Below are positions 28,169 through 39,731 of a stretch of DNA of 64,000 nt, in pieces. Numbering within the stretch: position 1 is the first letter of the stretch; each line of letters begins with the position of its first letter. The notes beneath the pieces are model-generated. The model had not been told where the DNA came from and searched no databases. It saw only the letters and a program-made list of their open reading frames with translations. The position numbers were made by a program, and so were the translations under genes. This DNA is from Bradyrhizobium sp. NFR13 (GTDB lineage: Bacteria; Pseudomonadota; Alphaproteobacteria; Rhizobiales; Xanthobacteraceae), in NCBI RefSeq assembly GCF_900114605.1, contig NZ_FOTP01000001.1, forward strand, positions 744,001 to 808,000, given 5' to 3'.

Positions 28169-29782
28169 TTACTCAGCCGCAATCTTCACATCCGGCGCGG
28201 CGGCGCGGACTTCCGCATCGACCTGCGCTTCGAACTTGGCGAAGTTCTTCTGGAACATGCCGACCAGCTTGCGCGCAGTGGCATCGAACTCGGCCTTGTC
28301 CTTCCAGGTGTTGACGGGATCGAGGATTTCCGCCGGCACGCCGTCCAGCGCAGTCGGGACCGCGAAGCCGAAATACTTGTCGGTGCGGAACTCAACGTTG
28401 CGGAGCGAACCGTTCAGCGCAGCCGTCAGCAGCGCGCGGGTCACCTTGATCGGCATGCGCGAACCGACGCCATACTTGCCGCCGGTCCAGCCGGTGTTCA
28501 CCAGCCAGCAGTCGACATTGTGCTTGGCGATCAGGTCGCGCAGCATGTTGCCATAGACCGAGGGATCGAGCGGCAGGAACGGCGAGCCGAAACAGGTCGA
28601 GAATTCCGGCTCGGGATCGTTGCCGAGACCGCGCTCGGTGCCGGCCACCTTGGCCGTGTAGCCGGACAGGAAGTGATACATGGCCTGCGCCGGGGTCAGC
28701 TTGGCGATCGGCGGCAGCACGCCAAATGCGTCGGCTGCGAGCATCACCACGTTCTTCGGCTGCGGCGCGCGGCCGGTGCGCGAGGCGTTCGGAATGAAGT
28801 CGAGCGGATAGGCCGAACGGGTGTTCTCGGTCTTCGAGCCGTCGTCGAAATCCGGCAGGCGCGTATTGGCGTCGAGCACGACGTTTTCCAGCACCGCGCC
28901 GAAGCGCTTGCTCGCCGCATAGATCGCCGGCTCGGCTTCCTCGGAGAGCTTGATGGTCTTGGCGTAGCAGCCGCCTTCGAAATTGAAGATACCGTCCTTG
29001 CCCCAGCCATGCTCGTCGTCGCCGATCAGCGTGCGCTTCGGATCGGCCGAGAGCGTGGTCTTGCCGGTGCCGGACAGGCCGAAGAAGATCGCGCTGTCGC
29101 CGTCGGGGCCGACATTGGCCGAGCAATGCATCGGCAGCACGCCCTTGGCGGGCAGATAGTAGTTCAGCGTAGTGAAGACCGACTTCTTCATCTCGCCCGC
29201 ATAATAAGACCCGCCGATCAGGACGATCTTGCGGGCGAAATCGATGGCCACGACGTTTTCCGAGCGGCAACCGTGACGTTTGGGATCGGCCTTGAAGCTC
29301 GGCAGGTCGATGATGGTCAGTTCAGGCACGAAGTCCTTCAACGCAGCAGCTTCCGGGCGGATCAGCAGCGTGCGGATGAACAGGGAGTGCCATGCGAGTT
29401 CGGTGAACACGCGGGTCTTGATCTGGAAACTCGGATCGGCGCCGCCGTAAAGGTCCTGCGCGAACAGGGTCATGCCTTCGGCGTGCTTCTTGAAATCGAT
29501 ATAGAGCGCTTCGAACTGCTCCGGCGTGATCGCCTGATTGCCAGCCCACCACATCTGTTCGGTGGAAGCGTCCTTGACGGTGAACTTGTCCTTCGGGCTG
29601 CGGCCGGTGAATTCACCCGTGTCAGCGCAAAGCGCGCCATCGGACGACAATTCGGCTTCGCCATTCCGCAGCGAATATTCGTAAAGCTGCGGCGCGCCGA
29701 GATTCCAGTTCACCGCTTTGAGATTTTTCAGTCCGAATTTGTCGGCGCCATAGGCACCGTTACGTACGCCCGTCTCTTGCAC
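28169..29782 (-). CDS. pckA: Phosphoenolpyruvate carboxykinase (ATP)
   Basis: First committed step of gluconeogenesis, oxaloacetate plus ATP to PEP and CO2. Length is 537 residues. Visible motifs: [12 protein letters not shown] near residue 58, the PCK-specific metal/OAA site around [16 protein letters not shown], the kinase-1a P-loop [14 protein letters not shown] and kinase-2 IGDDEHGWG, then [20 protein letters not shown]. The GTG start at 29782 is supported by a strong AAGGAGG eight bases upstream. A TATAAT-like element lies about 75 bases upstream and an intrinsic terminator lies downstream. The nearby chvI/chvG system controls pckA in relatives. Confidence 0.97.
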   Translation of the reverse strand: MQETGVRNGAYGADKFGLKNLKAVNWNLGAPQLYEYSLRNGEAELSSDGALCADTGEFTGRSPKDKFTVKDASTEQMWWAGNQAITPEQFEALYIDFKKHAEGMTLFAQDLYGGADPSFQIKTRVFTELAWHSLFIRTLLIRPEAAALKDFVPELTIIDLPSFKADPKRHGCRSENVVAIDFARKIVLIGGSYYAGEMKKSVFTTLNYYLPAKGVLPMHCSANVGPDGDSAIFFGLSGTGKTTLSADPKRTLIGDDEHGWGKDGIFNFEGGCYAKTIKLSEEAEPAIYAASKRFGAVLENVVLDANTRLPDFDDGSKTENTRSAYPLDFIPNASRTGRAPQPKNVVMLAADAFGVLPPIAKLTPAQAMYHFLSGYTAKVAGTERGLGNDPEPEFSTCFGSPFLPLDPSVYGNMLRDLIAKHNVDCWLVNTGWTGGKYGVGSRMPIKVTRALLTAALNGSLRNVEFRTDKYFGFAVPTALDGVPAEILDPVNTWKDKAEFDATARKLVGMFQKNFAKFEAQVDAEVRAAAPDVKIAAE

Positions 29783-29857
29783 GGAATATTCCTCCTTGAG
29801 TCCGCATATCCGACCTGTGCGACTGTCTTCAATCGCACGTCAGCAGCGGTAGCCTTC

Positions 29858-29863
29858 ATTATA
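29858..29863 (-). promoter_or_regulatory. Candidate -10 element of pckA
   Basis: The minus strand reads TATAAT here, about 75 bases before the pckA start codon, in a region otherwise GC-rich. No good -35 hexamer is seen at 16-18 bases upstream (CGCCGG at 17), so an activator may be needed or the match may be chance. Confidence 0.35.
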
Positions 29864-29965
29864 ACCACCCAGGCCGTAACCCGGCGATCTAATAGTGACG
29901 AAGATGTGAAATGCCAAGCTGCTGTCCGCATATTTGGTTTATTGCGGCACGGCACTTGATGCCGA

Positions 29966-30703
29966 TCAATTATTTAAAGCGCGGGCCTGCTCTGCGAGTT
30001 CCTTAAGGACCTGCCGCAGCGCACCCGGAGTGACAATCCGCCGCGGAAAATCCAGCCGGATCACCGTCGCGCCGTTCTGCAGATCCATGCCGTCCGGATC
30101 GCATCCGGTGCAGCGCCAATCGCCCGCGTCAGCGTGCAGAAGCTTCGTTGCATAGAGATTGAGCGCATCAAGATGATCGGCGTTCATATGGGCAACGGCG
30201 CCCTCCTCGGCCTCCAGCATGCCGTCGGCATCGGAGAGATCGGTCAGAAACTGCTCCGGCTTCAGGTCGTTGATGCGGCCAAAGCCAGCCACCAGATGGG
30301 CGCCCTTCGGCTTGATCCGGAAGAACGAAAAATCCTTAAAATCCACAAAGACTTGTGCGGATGGATGGACGCTGAGATAGCGCCGGCGCAGCAGCGGTTT
30401 TTCACTGTCGCTGGCCTCCTGCGCAATACCTCCGAGCATGATGCGTGCGCCCTCCAGCGGATCCCCCGGCGCCCGCTCATCCAGCATCAGCGAGACGCGG
30501 GCATCGGCCAGGATATTCCGGGTGTGCAGCGCCATTCGCGAAATCAGCAGAATCGGCGAGCCATCCGGATGGCTGGCGACGTTGGCCAGCGCGCAATACG
30601 GATCGCCGCTGCCGACGCTCAGGGTGGCCAAGGCCCCCTGCCGGCTGCGCCGCAACAGCGACCGGGTAACGCGCGAGGGGGCGAAATCTGGGGTCGGCTG
30701 CAT
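29966..30703 (-). CDS. HugZ-like heme utilisation / PNPOx-fold protein
   Basis: A 245-residue protein with an N-terminal split-barrel flavin/heme-binding domain ([40 protein letters not shown]) and a C-terminal DUF2470 domain ([35 protein letters not shown]). This domain pair is typical of HugZ-type heme-degrading proteins and related pyridoxamine-oxidase-fold proteins. Heme use is inferred from the family. It is divergent from chvI with 214 bases between the starts. Confidence 0.83.
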   Translation of the reverse strand: MQPTPDFAPSRVTRSLLRRSRQGALATLSVGSGDPYCALANVASHPDGSPILLISRMALHTRNILADARVSLMLDERAPGDPLEGARIMLGGIAQEASDSEKPLLRRRYLSVHPSAQVFVDFKDFSFFRIKPKGAHLVAGFGRINDLKPEQFLTDLSDADGMLEAEEGAVAHMNADHLDALNLYATKLLHADAGDWRCTGCDPDGMDLQNGATVIRLDFPRRIVTPGALRQVLKELAEQARALNN

Positions 30704-30917
30704 GGTTAAATCCCGTATTTCATTACAAAAAGTGGCTTTTTCTTCTTCCCTGGGAGGTCTATACAGCTATGGAACCTACGCGTCATTCAAGCGTTCAGGG
30801 AACTTGGCCACACTTCAGCCCAGCTTGCATTGCTCGTTGACTGTGCTCTTAAGGCCACCTCATCGGCGGATGATCGTATTCTGCCGGATAGCCCATCCCG
30901 CTTCGGAAAGCAGGCTC

Positions 30918-31619
30918 ATGCCAACTATTGCTCTGGTCGACGACGACCGTAACATTCTCACATCCGTATCGATCGCGCTGGAAGCCGAGGGCTACCGCAT
31001 CATGACCTATACGGATGGTGCTTCCGCACTCGATGGCTTCCGCACCAGCCAGCCGGACCTCGCGATTCTCGATATCAAGATGCCCCGCATGGATGGCATG
31101 GAGACATTGCGCCGTCTGCGCCAGAAGTCGGATCTGCCGGTGATCTTCCTGACGTCGAAGGACGAAGAGATCGACGAGCTGTTCGGCCTGAAAATGGGCG
31201 CCGACGATTTCATCCGCAAGCCGTTCTCGCAGCGCCTGCTGGTGGAGCGCGTCAAAGCTGTGCTGCGCCGCGCCGCACCGAAGGATCCGACCGCCGCTCC
31301 GAAGGAGACCGACGCCAAGGCACTTGATCGCGGCCTGCTGCGCATGGACCCTGAGCGTCACACCTGCACCTGGAAGAACGAGCCGGTAACGCTCACTGTC
31401 ACCGAATTCCTCATCCTGCAGGCGCTGGCCACACGCCCGGGCGTGGTGAAGAGCCGCAATGCGCTGATGGACGCGGCCTATGACGATCAGGTCTATGTCG
31501 ACGATCGCACCATCGACAGCCACATCAAGCGGCTGCGCAAGAAGTTCAAGGTTGTCGACGACGACTTCGAAATGATCGAGACGCTATACGGCGTCGGTTA
31601 TCGTTTCAAGGAAACCTGA
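30918..31619 (+). CDS. chvI: Response regulator ChvI
   Basis: OmpR-type response regulator of 233 residues. The receiver domain has the acidic pocket DDD (residues 8-10), phospho-acceptor D52 in [13 protein letters not shown], and the conserved T and K (FLTSKDE, FIRKPFS). The winged-helix DNA-binding domain is at about 140-233 ([37 protein letters not shown]). In related alphaproteobacteria ChvI responds to acid and envelope stress through ChvG. The ATG at 30918 starts the receiver; the longer open frame upstream is non-coding. Confidence 0.95.
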   Translation: MPTIALVDDDRNILTSVSIALEAEGYRIMTYTDGASALDGFRTSQPDLAILDIKMPRMDGMETLRRLRQKSDLPVIFLTSKDEEIDELFGLKMGADDFIRKPFSQRLLVERVKAVLRRAAPKDPTAAPKETDAKALDRGLLRMDPERHTCTWKNEPVTLTVTEFLILQALATRPGVVKSRNALMDAAYDDQVYVDDRTIDSHIKRLRKKFKVVDDDFEMIETLYGVGYRFKET

Positions 31620-31630
31620 TTCAGGGACCA

Positions 31631-31667
31631 GCAGCACGGTTGGAGCCTGACGGCTCAGCCGTGCTGC
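31631..31667 (+). terminator. Two-step hairpin between chvI and chvG
   Basis: GCAGCACGG (31631-31639) pairs with CCGTGCTGC (31659-31667), and AGCC (31644-31647) with GGCT (31652-31655) inside. It begins 12 bases after the chvI stop and lacks a T-run. It may be a partial terminator or stabiliser that sets the ratio of regulator to sensor. Confidence 0.45.
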
Positions 31668-31737
31668 GCTAGAATGTGCATACGCAGCAATTAGTGCCGC
31701 GCAGCGCTTCGCAGATATCGACAACAACCGGGCAGTT

Positions 31738-33546
31738 TTGGCATTGCTGGATCGTACGCAGCCTGATGAAAGCCTGGACGTGGACGGCACCTTGCCGAAT
31801 ACGGCAGGCAGCGATGATCGCGAACGTCGCGGCTGGCAGCGCCCGCTCGACTGGCTGCGCCGCGCCCGGCAGTTCTTCGTTGCGCTGACCTTTTCGAGTC
31901 TGACGCGCCGCATCGTCTCGCTCAACCTCGCCGGCCTCTGCGCACTGGTCGCCAGCATTCTCTATCTCTCGCAGTTTCGTGCCGGCCTGATCGACGCGCG
32001 TGCGCAGAGCTTGCTGGTGCAGGCCGAAATCATTGCCAGCGCCATTGCCGCTTCGGCGACGGTTGAAACCAATACGATCACGATCGATCCCGACCGGTTG
32101 CTCGATCTCAAGCCCGGCGAAACCTATGGCGTGCCGGACGAACTCTCCGGCCTCGATTTCCCGATCAATCCCGAGCGCGTTGCGCCGGTGCTGCGACGGT
32201 TGATCTCGCCGACGAAGACGCGTGCGCGCATCTACGACCGCGACGGCGTGCTGATCCTCGACAGCCGCAGCCTTTATGGCCGCGGCGATGTGCTTCGTTT
32301 CGAACTGCCACCGCCGACCACCGAAAAGCCCGGCTTCGCTGAACGCACAATGATCGCGATCCGAACCTGGCTCAATCGCGGTGACCTGCCGCTATATCGC
32401 GAACTCGGCCCGGAAAACGGCAACGGCTATCAGGAAGTGCAGCAGTCGCTCGACGGCCTGAAGAGCAGCATGGTGCGCATCAACGAACGGGGCGAAGTCA
32501 TCGTTTCGGTTGCCGTCCCTGTGCAGCGCTTCCGCGCCGTGCACGGTTCGCTGATGCTGTCGACCCAGGGCGACGACATCGACCAGATGGTGACCGCCGA
32601 ACGTCTGGCGATTTTGAAAGTCTTTGCGGTCGCCGCCGTGGTGATGATCGTGCTGTCGCTGCTGCTGGCGTCGACCATCGCAGGTCCAGTGCGACGGCTG
32701 GCCGACAGCGCCGAGCGCGTTCGCCGCCGTATCCGCACCCGCGTCGAAATTCCTGACTTCACGCGCCGCCGCGACGAGATCGGGCATCTCTCCGGCGCGC
32801 TGCGCGACATGACCGACGCGCTTTATAACCGCATCGAGGCGATCGAGATGTTCGCCGCCGATGTCTCGCACGAGCTGAAGAATCCGCTGACCTCGCTGCG
32901 CTCCGCCGTGGAAACGCTGCCACTGGCGAAGAATGATAACAGCCGCGGCCGTCTGCTCGCGGTCATTGAACACGACGTGCGGCGGCTTGACCGGTTGATC
33001 TCGGATATTTCCGACGCCAGCCGTCTCGACGCCGAACTCCAGCGCAACGACACCGCACCCGTCGATGTCCGACGGTTGCTGACCACGCTGACCTCGGTCG
33101 CCAACGAAACCAAGCTCGGTCATGACGTCGGCGTTGAAGTCCGCTTCGAAGGCGCTGCCACCGACACCTTTTCGGTACCCGGCCACGACTCCCGCCTCGG
33201 TCAGGTCATCACCAATCTCGTCACCAATGCGCAGTCGTTCTCGACGCCGGGCGGCAAGGTGCGGATCGTCTGCCGTCGCCTGAAAGGCAAGATCGAGATC
33301 GTCGTCGATGACGACGGCCCCGGCATCGGACTGGATGCGCTCGAACGGATCTTCGAACGCTTTTACACCGACCGTCCGCATCAGGGTTTTGGCCAGAATT
33401 CCGGGCTGGGCCTGTCGATCTCCAAGCAGATCGTCGAAGCCCATAGCGGTACGATCTGGGCGGAGAACCGCATCGGCCCGGCCAACGCCGAGGGCGAGAT
33501 CCCGGTGCTGGGTGCGCGCTTCGTCGTACGGTTGCCGGCCACATGA
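31738..33546 (+). CDS. chvG: Sensor histidine kinase ChvG (ExoS)
   Basis: A 602-residue membrane kinase. After a cytoplasmic N-terminus come TM1 (IVSLNLAGLCALVASILYL, about 60-78), a large periplasmic sensing domain (about 80-290), TM2 (ILKVFAVAAVVMIVLSLLLA), HAMP, the HisKA H-box (FAADVSHELKNPLTSLRSAV) and the ATPase domain with N, G1 and G2 boxes (VTNLVTNAQ, DDDGPGIG, GLGLSISKQIVEAHSG). The start is a TTG at 31738. The 3' end overlaps hprK by 4 bases (ATGA), so the kinase genes are translationally coupled. Confidence 0.94.
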   Translation: MALLDRTQPDESLDVDGTLPNTAGSDDRERRGWQRPLDWLRRARQFFVALTFSSLTRRIVSLNLAGLCALVASILYLSQFRAGLIDARAQSLLVQAEIIASAIAASATVETNTITIDPDRLLDLKPGETYGVPDELSGLDFPINPERVAPVLRRLISPTKTRARIYDRDGVLILDSRSLYGRGDVLRFELPPPTTEKPGFAERTMIAIRTWLNRGDLPLYRELGPENGNGYQEVQQSLDGLKSSMVRINERGEVIVSVAVPVQRFRAVHGSLMLSTQGDDIDQMVTAERLAILKVFAVAAVVMIVLSLLLASTIAGPVRRLADSAERVRRRIRTRVEIPDFTRRRDEIGHLSGALRDMTDALYNRIEAIEMFAADVSHELKNPLTSLRSAVETLPLAKNDNSRGRLLAVIEHDVRRLDRLISDISDASRLDAELQRNDTAPVDVRRLLTTLTSVANETKLGHDVGVEVRFEGAATDTFSVPGHDSRLGQVITNLVTNAQSFSTPGGKVRIVCRRLKGKIEIVVDDDGPGIGLDALERIFERFYTDRPHQGFGQNSGLGLSISKQIVEAHSGTIWAENRIGPANAEGEIPVLGARFVVRLPAT

Positions 33547-34067
33547 GCGCGGATGGCAAAAGCATCCACGCCTCCGCCGTACTGGTCGATGACCGCGCCG
33601 TCCTGATCCGGGGGCCGTCCGGCTCCGGAAAATCGCGGCTGGTCTTCGATCTGATCCTCGCCAGCCAGAGTGGACAGCTTCCCGAGGCCATGCTGGTCGG
33701 AGACGATCGGGTGCATCTGGATGTCAGGGACGGAAAACTGTGGGTACGGCCGGCGCCCGAACTAGTCGGGCTGCTGGAGATCAGGGGGCTCGGAATCCGG
33801 CGTCTGGACTGCGCTACCGGCGCCATCGTCGGGCTGGTGGTCGATCTCGATGCCCCCGACGCCGCGCGCCTGCCAGAGCCGGAAGCGCTCAGAACCACCC
33901 TGGAGGGCGTCGAATTGCCCCGAATCCCGGTCGGGACGGGCTTCTCACCACTACCATTGGTAGTAGCCGAACTTACGACAATCGAAGGTTTAGCCGCAGT
34001 GCGACCTTTGGACGATTGCTCGAAGGGAATTGGTAACCATATTAGTCCCACTATCGCCACCGAATAG
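33543..34067 (+). CDS. hprK: HPr kinase/phosphorylase, short alphaproteobacterial form
   Basis: A 174-residue protein containing only the catalytic C-terminal domain of HprK; the N-terminal regulatory domain of Firmicutes enzymes is absent, as is usual in alphaproteobacteria. Walker A is GPSGSGKSRLVF (residues 24-31 for the core), followed by LVGDDRVHL and the HprK signature region LLEIRGLGIRRLD. It would phosphorylate and dephosphorylate the regulatory serine of the HPr encoded 0.5 kb downstream. Coupled to chvG by an ATGA overlap. Confidence 0.92.
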   Translation: MSADGKSIHASAVLVDDRAVLIRGPSGSGKSRLVFDLILASQSGQLPEAMLVGDDRVHLDVRDGKLWVRPAPELVGLLEIRGLGIRRLDCATGAIVGLVVDLDAPDAARLPEPEALRTTLEGVELPRIPVGTGFSPLPLVVAELTTIEGLAAVRPLDDCSKGIGNHISPTIATE

Positions 34068-34198
34068 ACCCGCGTCACCTCCCGCCGCATCCGCGCAATT
34101 TAAGGGAGATTCGTGAAGTGCCCTCTTGCATAGGGGCTCTGGATGGTCAAAGTGGCCCTTTCGTGCGGTGCACCAAAAGCACCCACGAGGAGTTTCCG

Positions 34199-34600
34199 AT
34201 GATTGGTCTAGTACTTGTGACCCACGGGCGCCTTGCTGACGAGTTTAAGGCGGCGCTTGAACACGTAATGGGTCCGCAAAAACAAATTGAAGCCGTCACG
34301 ATCGGCGCCGAAGACGATTCCGATTTGTGTCGAAGCGACATTATCGAAGCGGTGAATCGCGTCGACAGCGGCGATGGCGTTGCTATTCTGACCGACATGT
34401 TCGGCGGCACACCATCGAATCTGGCGATCTCCTGTATGAGCCGGCCAAAGGTCGAGGTTCTCGCCGGTATCAATCTGCCCATGCTGGTAAAGCTCGCAAA
34501 GGTGCGCGAAGAGCGCACACTGCCCGATGCGATCGCCATGGCGCAGGAAGCCGGCCGCAAATACGTCACCATCGCCAGCCGCGTTCTCGCCGGCAAATGA
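34199..34600 (+). CDS. PTS EIIA component, mannose type
   Basis: A 133-residue EIIA(Man) domain. The phosphorylatable histidine is H9 in LVLVTHGRLADEFKAAL, and the conserved ILTDMFGGTPSNLAI loop follows. The frame begins upstream, but the ATG at 34199 with GAGG eight bases before it starts the fold. There is no EIIB or EIIC gene near, so this is a regulatory phosphocarrier rather than part of a sugar permease. Its stop overlaps the HPr start (ATGA). Confidence 0.94.
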   Translation: MIGLVLVTHGRLADEFKAALEHVMGPQKQIEAVTIGAEDDSDLCRSDIIEAVNRVDSGDGVAILTDMFGGTPSNLAISCMSRPKVEVLAGINLPMLVKLAKVREERTLPDAIAMAQEAGRKYVTIASRVLAGK

Positions 34601-34899
34601 GCGACAGCCCAGACGATACGACGGTGTCCGGCAGCGTCTCCTGCGAAATTCCGATTACCAACAAGCGTGGTCTTCACGCGCGCGCCTCTGCCAAATTCGT
34701 GCAGATGGTCGAACGCTTCAATGCGGACGTCACGGTCACACGCAACGGTGAGACCGTTGGCGGCACGTCCATCATGGGCCTGATGATGCTGTCCGCCGGC
34801 CCCGGCACCAGCATCCTTGTCACTGCCAAAGGCGCCGAGGCTCAAGCGGCACTGGATGCCATCACCGAGCTTGTGACCAACAAGTTTGGCGAAGAGTAG
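34597..34899 (+). CDS. ptsH: Phosphocarrier protein HPr
   Basis: A 100-residue HPr with a short N-terminal extension. The EI-dependent phosphorylation site is H27 in NKRGLHARASAKFVQ, and S58 in GTSIMGLMM aligns with the regulatory Ser46 that HprK modifies; the 31-residue distance between the two matches other HPr proteins. The ATG at 34597 overlaps the EIIA stop. No EI (ptsI or ptsP) gene is in the window. Convergent with the GT39 gene. Confidence 0.95.
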   Translation: MSDSPDDTTVSGSVSCEIPITNKRGLHARASAKFVQMVERFNADVTVTRNGETVGGTSIMGLMMLSAGPGTSILVTAKGAEAQAALDAITELVTNKFGEE

Positions 34900-34932
34900 C
34901 GGTTAGCCAAAAGCTGCTTCGTCAGCAAACGG

Positions 34933-36564
34933 CTATTTCATCGCGCCGGGCGCCACCACATAGACATTCCACCGCGTGGTCGTGCCGACATTGCCTTTGA
35001 AGAAGCGCCGCGTCGACATCACGATGCGTTCGGCATTCGGCAGGTTGTCCTTCATCCACGCTTCGCAACGGTCGAATTTCCAATCACCCACCAGACAGAT
35101 TCCGATGAAGCCATTGCGCCTGGCTTCATCCATCGACGTCACGCCTGACGGCCATGGCTCATAGGGTGTCAGCGGCAGCGGATGGTCCGGACTGTAGAAC
35201 GTCATCTGCTCGGCAACATCTACGAAGCCTACTACGTTACTCCAGCGCGTGTGGAAGCGCTTGTGCCAGACTTCCGTGAGTTCACGCGCAAGCTGCGAAT
35301 AGGAGATATGGGCGAAATTGCCATTGGCATCGCGCGGCAGTGACGCGATGGCGATCTGCGGCGCAGCGGCAAGCGTGACCAGCGACAGGACCAGCCAGAT
35401 CGCAGCGAGCCGCACCAGCGCGACCCGCGGCACCTTCAGCGATGGAATCGCGATCACTGCCAGCGGCACCAGGAAGAACAGCGAGATGCCCCAATCGGTC
35501 TTGATGTAGATGTCGAACAACAACGCACCGATGGGCGGGCCGATGGCAACAATGGCCTGGATCAGCCAGATATTCAGCGCCTGATCCGTGCGCACACCAG
35601 GATTGGTCGTCAGTGACCACGGCCGCTTTACGAATGCGCGGGGATCGCGCGCAACCGATACCCACCAGCGCGGGCTCCAGGCCAGCACGGCAGCGGCCAG
35701 AACCAGCGGCAACAGCAGCAGCGCGACATTGTGGCCGACATAGCCCCATGCCAGTTGCAGGCTCTCCCAGCGCGACGAGATCTTGTAGGTATCGCCAGCG
35801 TAGCGAAATGGCGCGTATTCCACGCTCCGCACCCAGTCGACATGCGGGATCATCGCCGCAGCCATCGTCGCGATGGCGATCCACGGCGCCGGCGAGCGCA
35901 GAAACAACATCCGCTGCGGATGGATCAGCGCAGCCAGCCCGATGGCGCCGATCATCGTCACCACCCAGTATTTGGTCATCAGCGCCAGCGCGCCGGCAAG
36001 ACCAAGCAACACGCCCGAGCGAATCGAGCGTTTCTCGAACGCGTGCAAATAAGCGAGCACCACCAGCGGCAAAGTTACCAGCTGCAACAGGTCCGGATTG
36101 TATTTGAAGCCCTTGAAATTGAAGATCGGATAGATCGCGACCATCAGCAGCACGAAAAAGGCGCGGCGACGATCGACCACGCGCAGCGCGATCGCCCAAC
36201 AAAGGATCATGCCGACACCGACCGTGACCATGGCGAGCAGATAGGTCGCCCAGTCCACCGGCGGGAAAAATCTGAACCAGACGCCCGAAATCCAGCCCGA
36301 CAGCGGGGGATGCTTGCCGTACCCCATCAGGAACTTGTGCCCCCAGGCATAGCCCTCGGAGACGTCGAAATGGATATCCTGCGCCGCCTTCACCTGGGTC
36401 AGGATCGCGGTCCACAGCACCACATGCGCGATCGTGAAACCGAGCACCAGCAGGACACTCAATTGCGGATCGGCTGCCCAGGCCACGAGCCGCGCAGCGC
36501 CGCGGCGGCCGATCGACAGCAAGCCCCGGCGCGTGGCGGGGGCGGAGGAAGCGATTGTACTCAT
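34933..36564 (-). CDS. GT39-type membrane glycosyltransferase (ArnT/PMT-like)
   Basis: A 543-residue protein with about 11 membrane helices and the ArnT/PMT (DUF2029/GT-C) layout. The first periplasmic loop carries the acidic DVSEGYAWG and [13 protein letters not shown] motifs, where the Glu/Asp act in catalysis, and [18 protein letters not shown] follows. It would transfer a sugar from a polyprenyl carrier to a lipid or protein. A C-terminal soluble domain follows ([20 protein letters not shown]). The acceptor is unknown. Confidence 0.85.
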   Translation of the reverse strand: MSTIASSAPATRRGLLSIGRRGAARLVAWAADPQLSVLLVLGFTIAHVVLWTAILTQVKAAQDIHFDVSEGYAWGHKFLMGYGKHPPLSGWISGVWFRFFPPVDWATYLLAMVTVGVGMILCWAIALRVVDRRRAFFVLLMVAIYPIFNFKGFKYNPDLLQLVTLPLVVLAYLHAFEKRSIRSGVLLGLAGALALMTKYWVVTMIGAIGLAALIHPQRMLFLRSPAPWIAIATMAAAMIPHVDWVRSVEYAPFRYAGDTYKISSRWESLQLAWGYVGHNVALLLLPLVLAAAVLAWSPRWWVSVARDPRAFVKRPWSLTTNPGVRTDQALNIWLIQAIVAIGPPIGALLFDIYIKTDWGISLFFLVPLAVIAIPSLKVPRVALVRLAAIWLVLSLVTLAAAPQIAIASLPRDANGNFAHISYSQLARELTEVWHKRFHTRWSNVVGFVDVAEQMTFYSPDHPLPLTPYEPWPSGVTSMDEARRNGFIGICLVGDWKFDRCEAWMKDNLPNAERIVMSTRRFFKGNVGTTTRWNVYVVAPGAMK

Positions 36565-36690
36565 GGGGCCCTGCCTAGCGTGTTTCGGGCCGGAGTAAAA
36601 TCAGGATGCCGTGACGGAAACGGGGCCGGGAATCAGGCAAAAAGCCCCATTTCGGTTGCCGCATCGGGGCCTGAATGCTATCCCGCGCGC

Positions 36691-38496
<1,806 letters not shown>

Positions 38497-38505
38497 GGCC
38501 CCTTC

Positions 38506-38541
38506 GTAGGGCGCAATAGCGAAGCCTATTGCGCCGCCTAC
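38506..38541. terminator. Palindrome between convergent lepA and RDD genes
   Basis: GGCGCAATAG (38510-38519) pairs perfectly with CTATTGCGCC (38526-38535), with GTAG/CTAC extending the stem beyond a small bulge. It lies 10 bases after lepA and 23 before the RDD stop, so it could terminate both. It resembles the GTAGGGCGC-type dispersed palindromes of the Bradyrhizobium group. Confidence 0.55.
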
Positions 38542-38563
38542 CGGCGAGACGGGATTCCGCTCA

Positions 38564-39298
38564 TCAGCCCTCCGCCCTCTTCCGCGCGCCAAACAGCCTG
38601 CCTCGCCAGCCAAGCCCCACGAGGACCGCGATCGCGGCCAGCCAGACGAGCGAGATCGCGATCGACAAGACGGCCTCCAGTGAGCGGCAGCTCACTGTGC
38701 ATGCCGTTAGTTCCGTGCCAACGACCAGCAGAAGCTCGAGGATCAATCCGAACGCGAATGTAGTCACCAGCAGATAGCCCAGGATGACGACGAGGCGCCG
38801 CCACGCCGGCGGCATGCCGGGATGTTGCAGGTCAGTGCGTTCGACGATGAAATGATGCGGCAGCGCCTTGCCTGCATCGCGCATCTGCACGGTGGATTTC
38901 GTGAGCCAGTCGTGCACCGCTTGATTGCGGCGTGTGGCCATCATGGCGATGAACGAGTACCAGCCGAGCAGGCTCTTGAGAACGAAACGTCCGACCGCCT
39001 TCACAAAACTGATGTTGCCGCTGGTACCCTGATCGACGACGCGAAGATTAGTCATGTAGTGACCGAGCGTCGAACCGGTGAGCGACACCAGAACAGGTTC
39101 GTATAACAGCGCGATTGCGACGGCCACGATCCCGAACACACGCGAAGATGTCTGATCGCCGATCGAAATGGCCAGAAACATGGTGCCGAAAATCAGAACG
39201 AGCGAGACAACCCAGTCAATGAATATCCCCTTAAGCCGACGCCCGAAGCGGGCGTAGCGTGGGAAAGCGGAAGGCGGGATCGGGATGTCAGCGTCCAT
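38564..39298 (-). CDS. RDD family membrane protein
   Basis: A 244-residue protein with an RDD domain: GRRLKGIFIDWVVSLVLIFG near the N-terminus (the Arg and Asp of the RDD signature), then two further helices (FGIVAVAIALLYEPVLVSLT, GTLGHYMTNLRVVDQGT). Two additional C-terminal helices (ILGYLLVTTFAFGLILELLL and LSIAISLVWLAAIAVLVGLG) extend the usual domain. RDD proteins have been linked to ion or metabolite transport, but function is not predictable here. Confidence 0.82.
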   Translation of the reverse strand: MDADIPIPPSAFPRYARFGRRLKGIFIDWVVSLVLIFGTMFLAISIGDQTSSRVFGIVAVAIALLYEPVLVSLTGSTLGHYMTNLRVVDQGTSGNISFVKAVGRFVLKSLLGWYSFIAMMATRRNQAVHDWLTKSTVQMRDAGKALPHHFIVERTDLQHPGMPPAWRRLVVILGYLLVTTFAFGLILELLLVVGTELTACTVSCRSLEAVLSIAISLVWLAAIAVLVGLGWRGRLFGARKRAEG

Positions 39299-39731
39299 AA
39301 GGGATCGATGCTCAACAAGCTCGTGTAGCAGGAAACTTTAGGTATTATCGTCCGCACAACCAGCGCACGCAAGAGCGGCCATGAGGATCGGTGCGCGCTG
39401 AACTTCCCCGCTCACTTGTGCGACCACCCCACAATGGGTGAACCTAGCACCACGGCGCTCCCCCGGAGTCTTCACCGGGCTCCGAATACTCGTCTACGCC
39501 TACATCGCAGGACAGATCGCGGCCAAGATTCTGTGGCGCACCAGCCTGATCTGGTTGGCGACCATGATCCGGGCGCGACAACGGCTCAGCGCGATATTCC
39601 GCGCGCCGCAACGTTCTTAACTCTGCGGCTAAACATCACCGGGCAATCGCCCTTGCCACCCCGCCATCCTCCCCTCATTCTGCTTCCTACGACGCCGAAA
39701 ACGGCGCGTATGAAATTTTGGGGAGGATTGA
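39299..39731. other. 433-bp divergent intergenic region
   Basis: Lies between the divergent RDD and binding-protein genes. I see no convincing gene. A 60-codon GTG frame at 39438-39620 with one hydrophobic stretch has no recognisable family and no good ribosome site. Small hairpins are present (CGCCG-aaaa-CGGCG near 39690-39704). The last 40 bases hold the GGGGAGGA ribosome site of the following gene. The rest presumably carries the two promoters, which I could not locate. Confidence 0.5.

Noticed and set aside
28520-29959. 479-codon plus-strand frame opposite pckA
   Set aside because: Shadow of pckA; composition is typical of antisense frames and no domain is visible.
30438-30917. N-terminal extension of ChvI
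   Set aside because: The open frame overlaps the divergent HugZ-like gene; the receiver domain begins at the ATG 30918.
34903-34935. TAGCC/GGCTA hairpin between HPr and the GT39 gene as terminator
   Set aside because: Only a 5-bp stem with a long interior and no T-run; too weak to call.
39438-39620. 60-codon GTG frame with one hydrophobic stretch
   Set aside because: No ribosome site, no homology recognised and located in a promoter region; could be a relic but cannot be supported.
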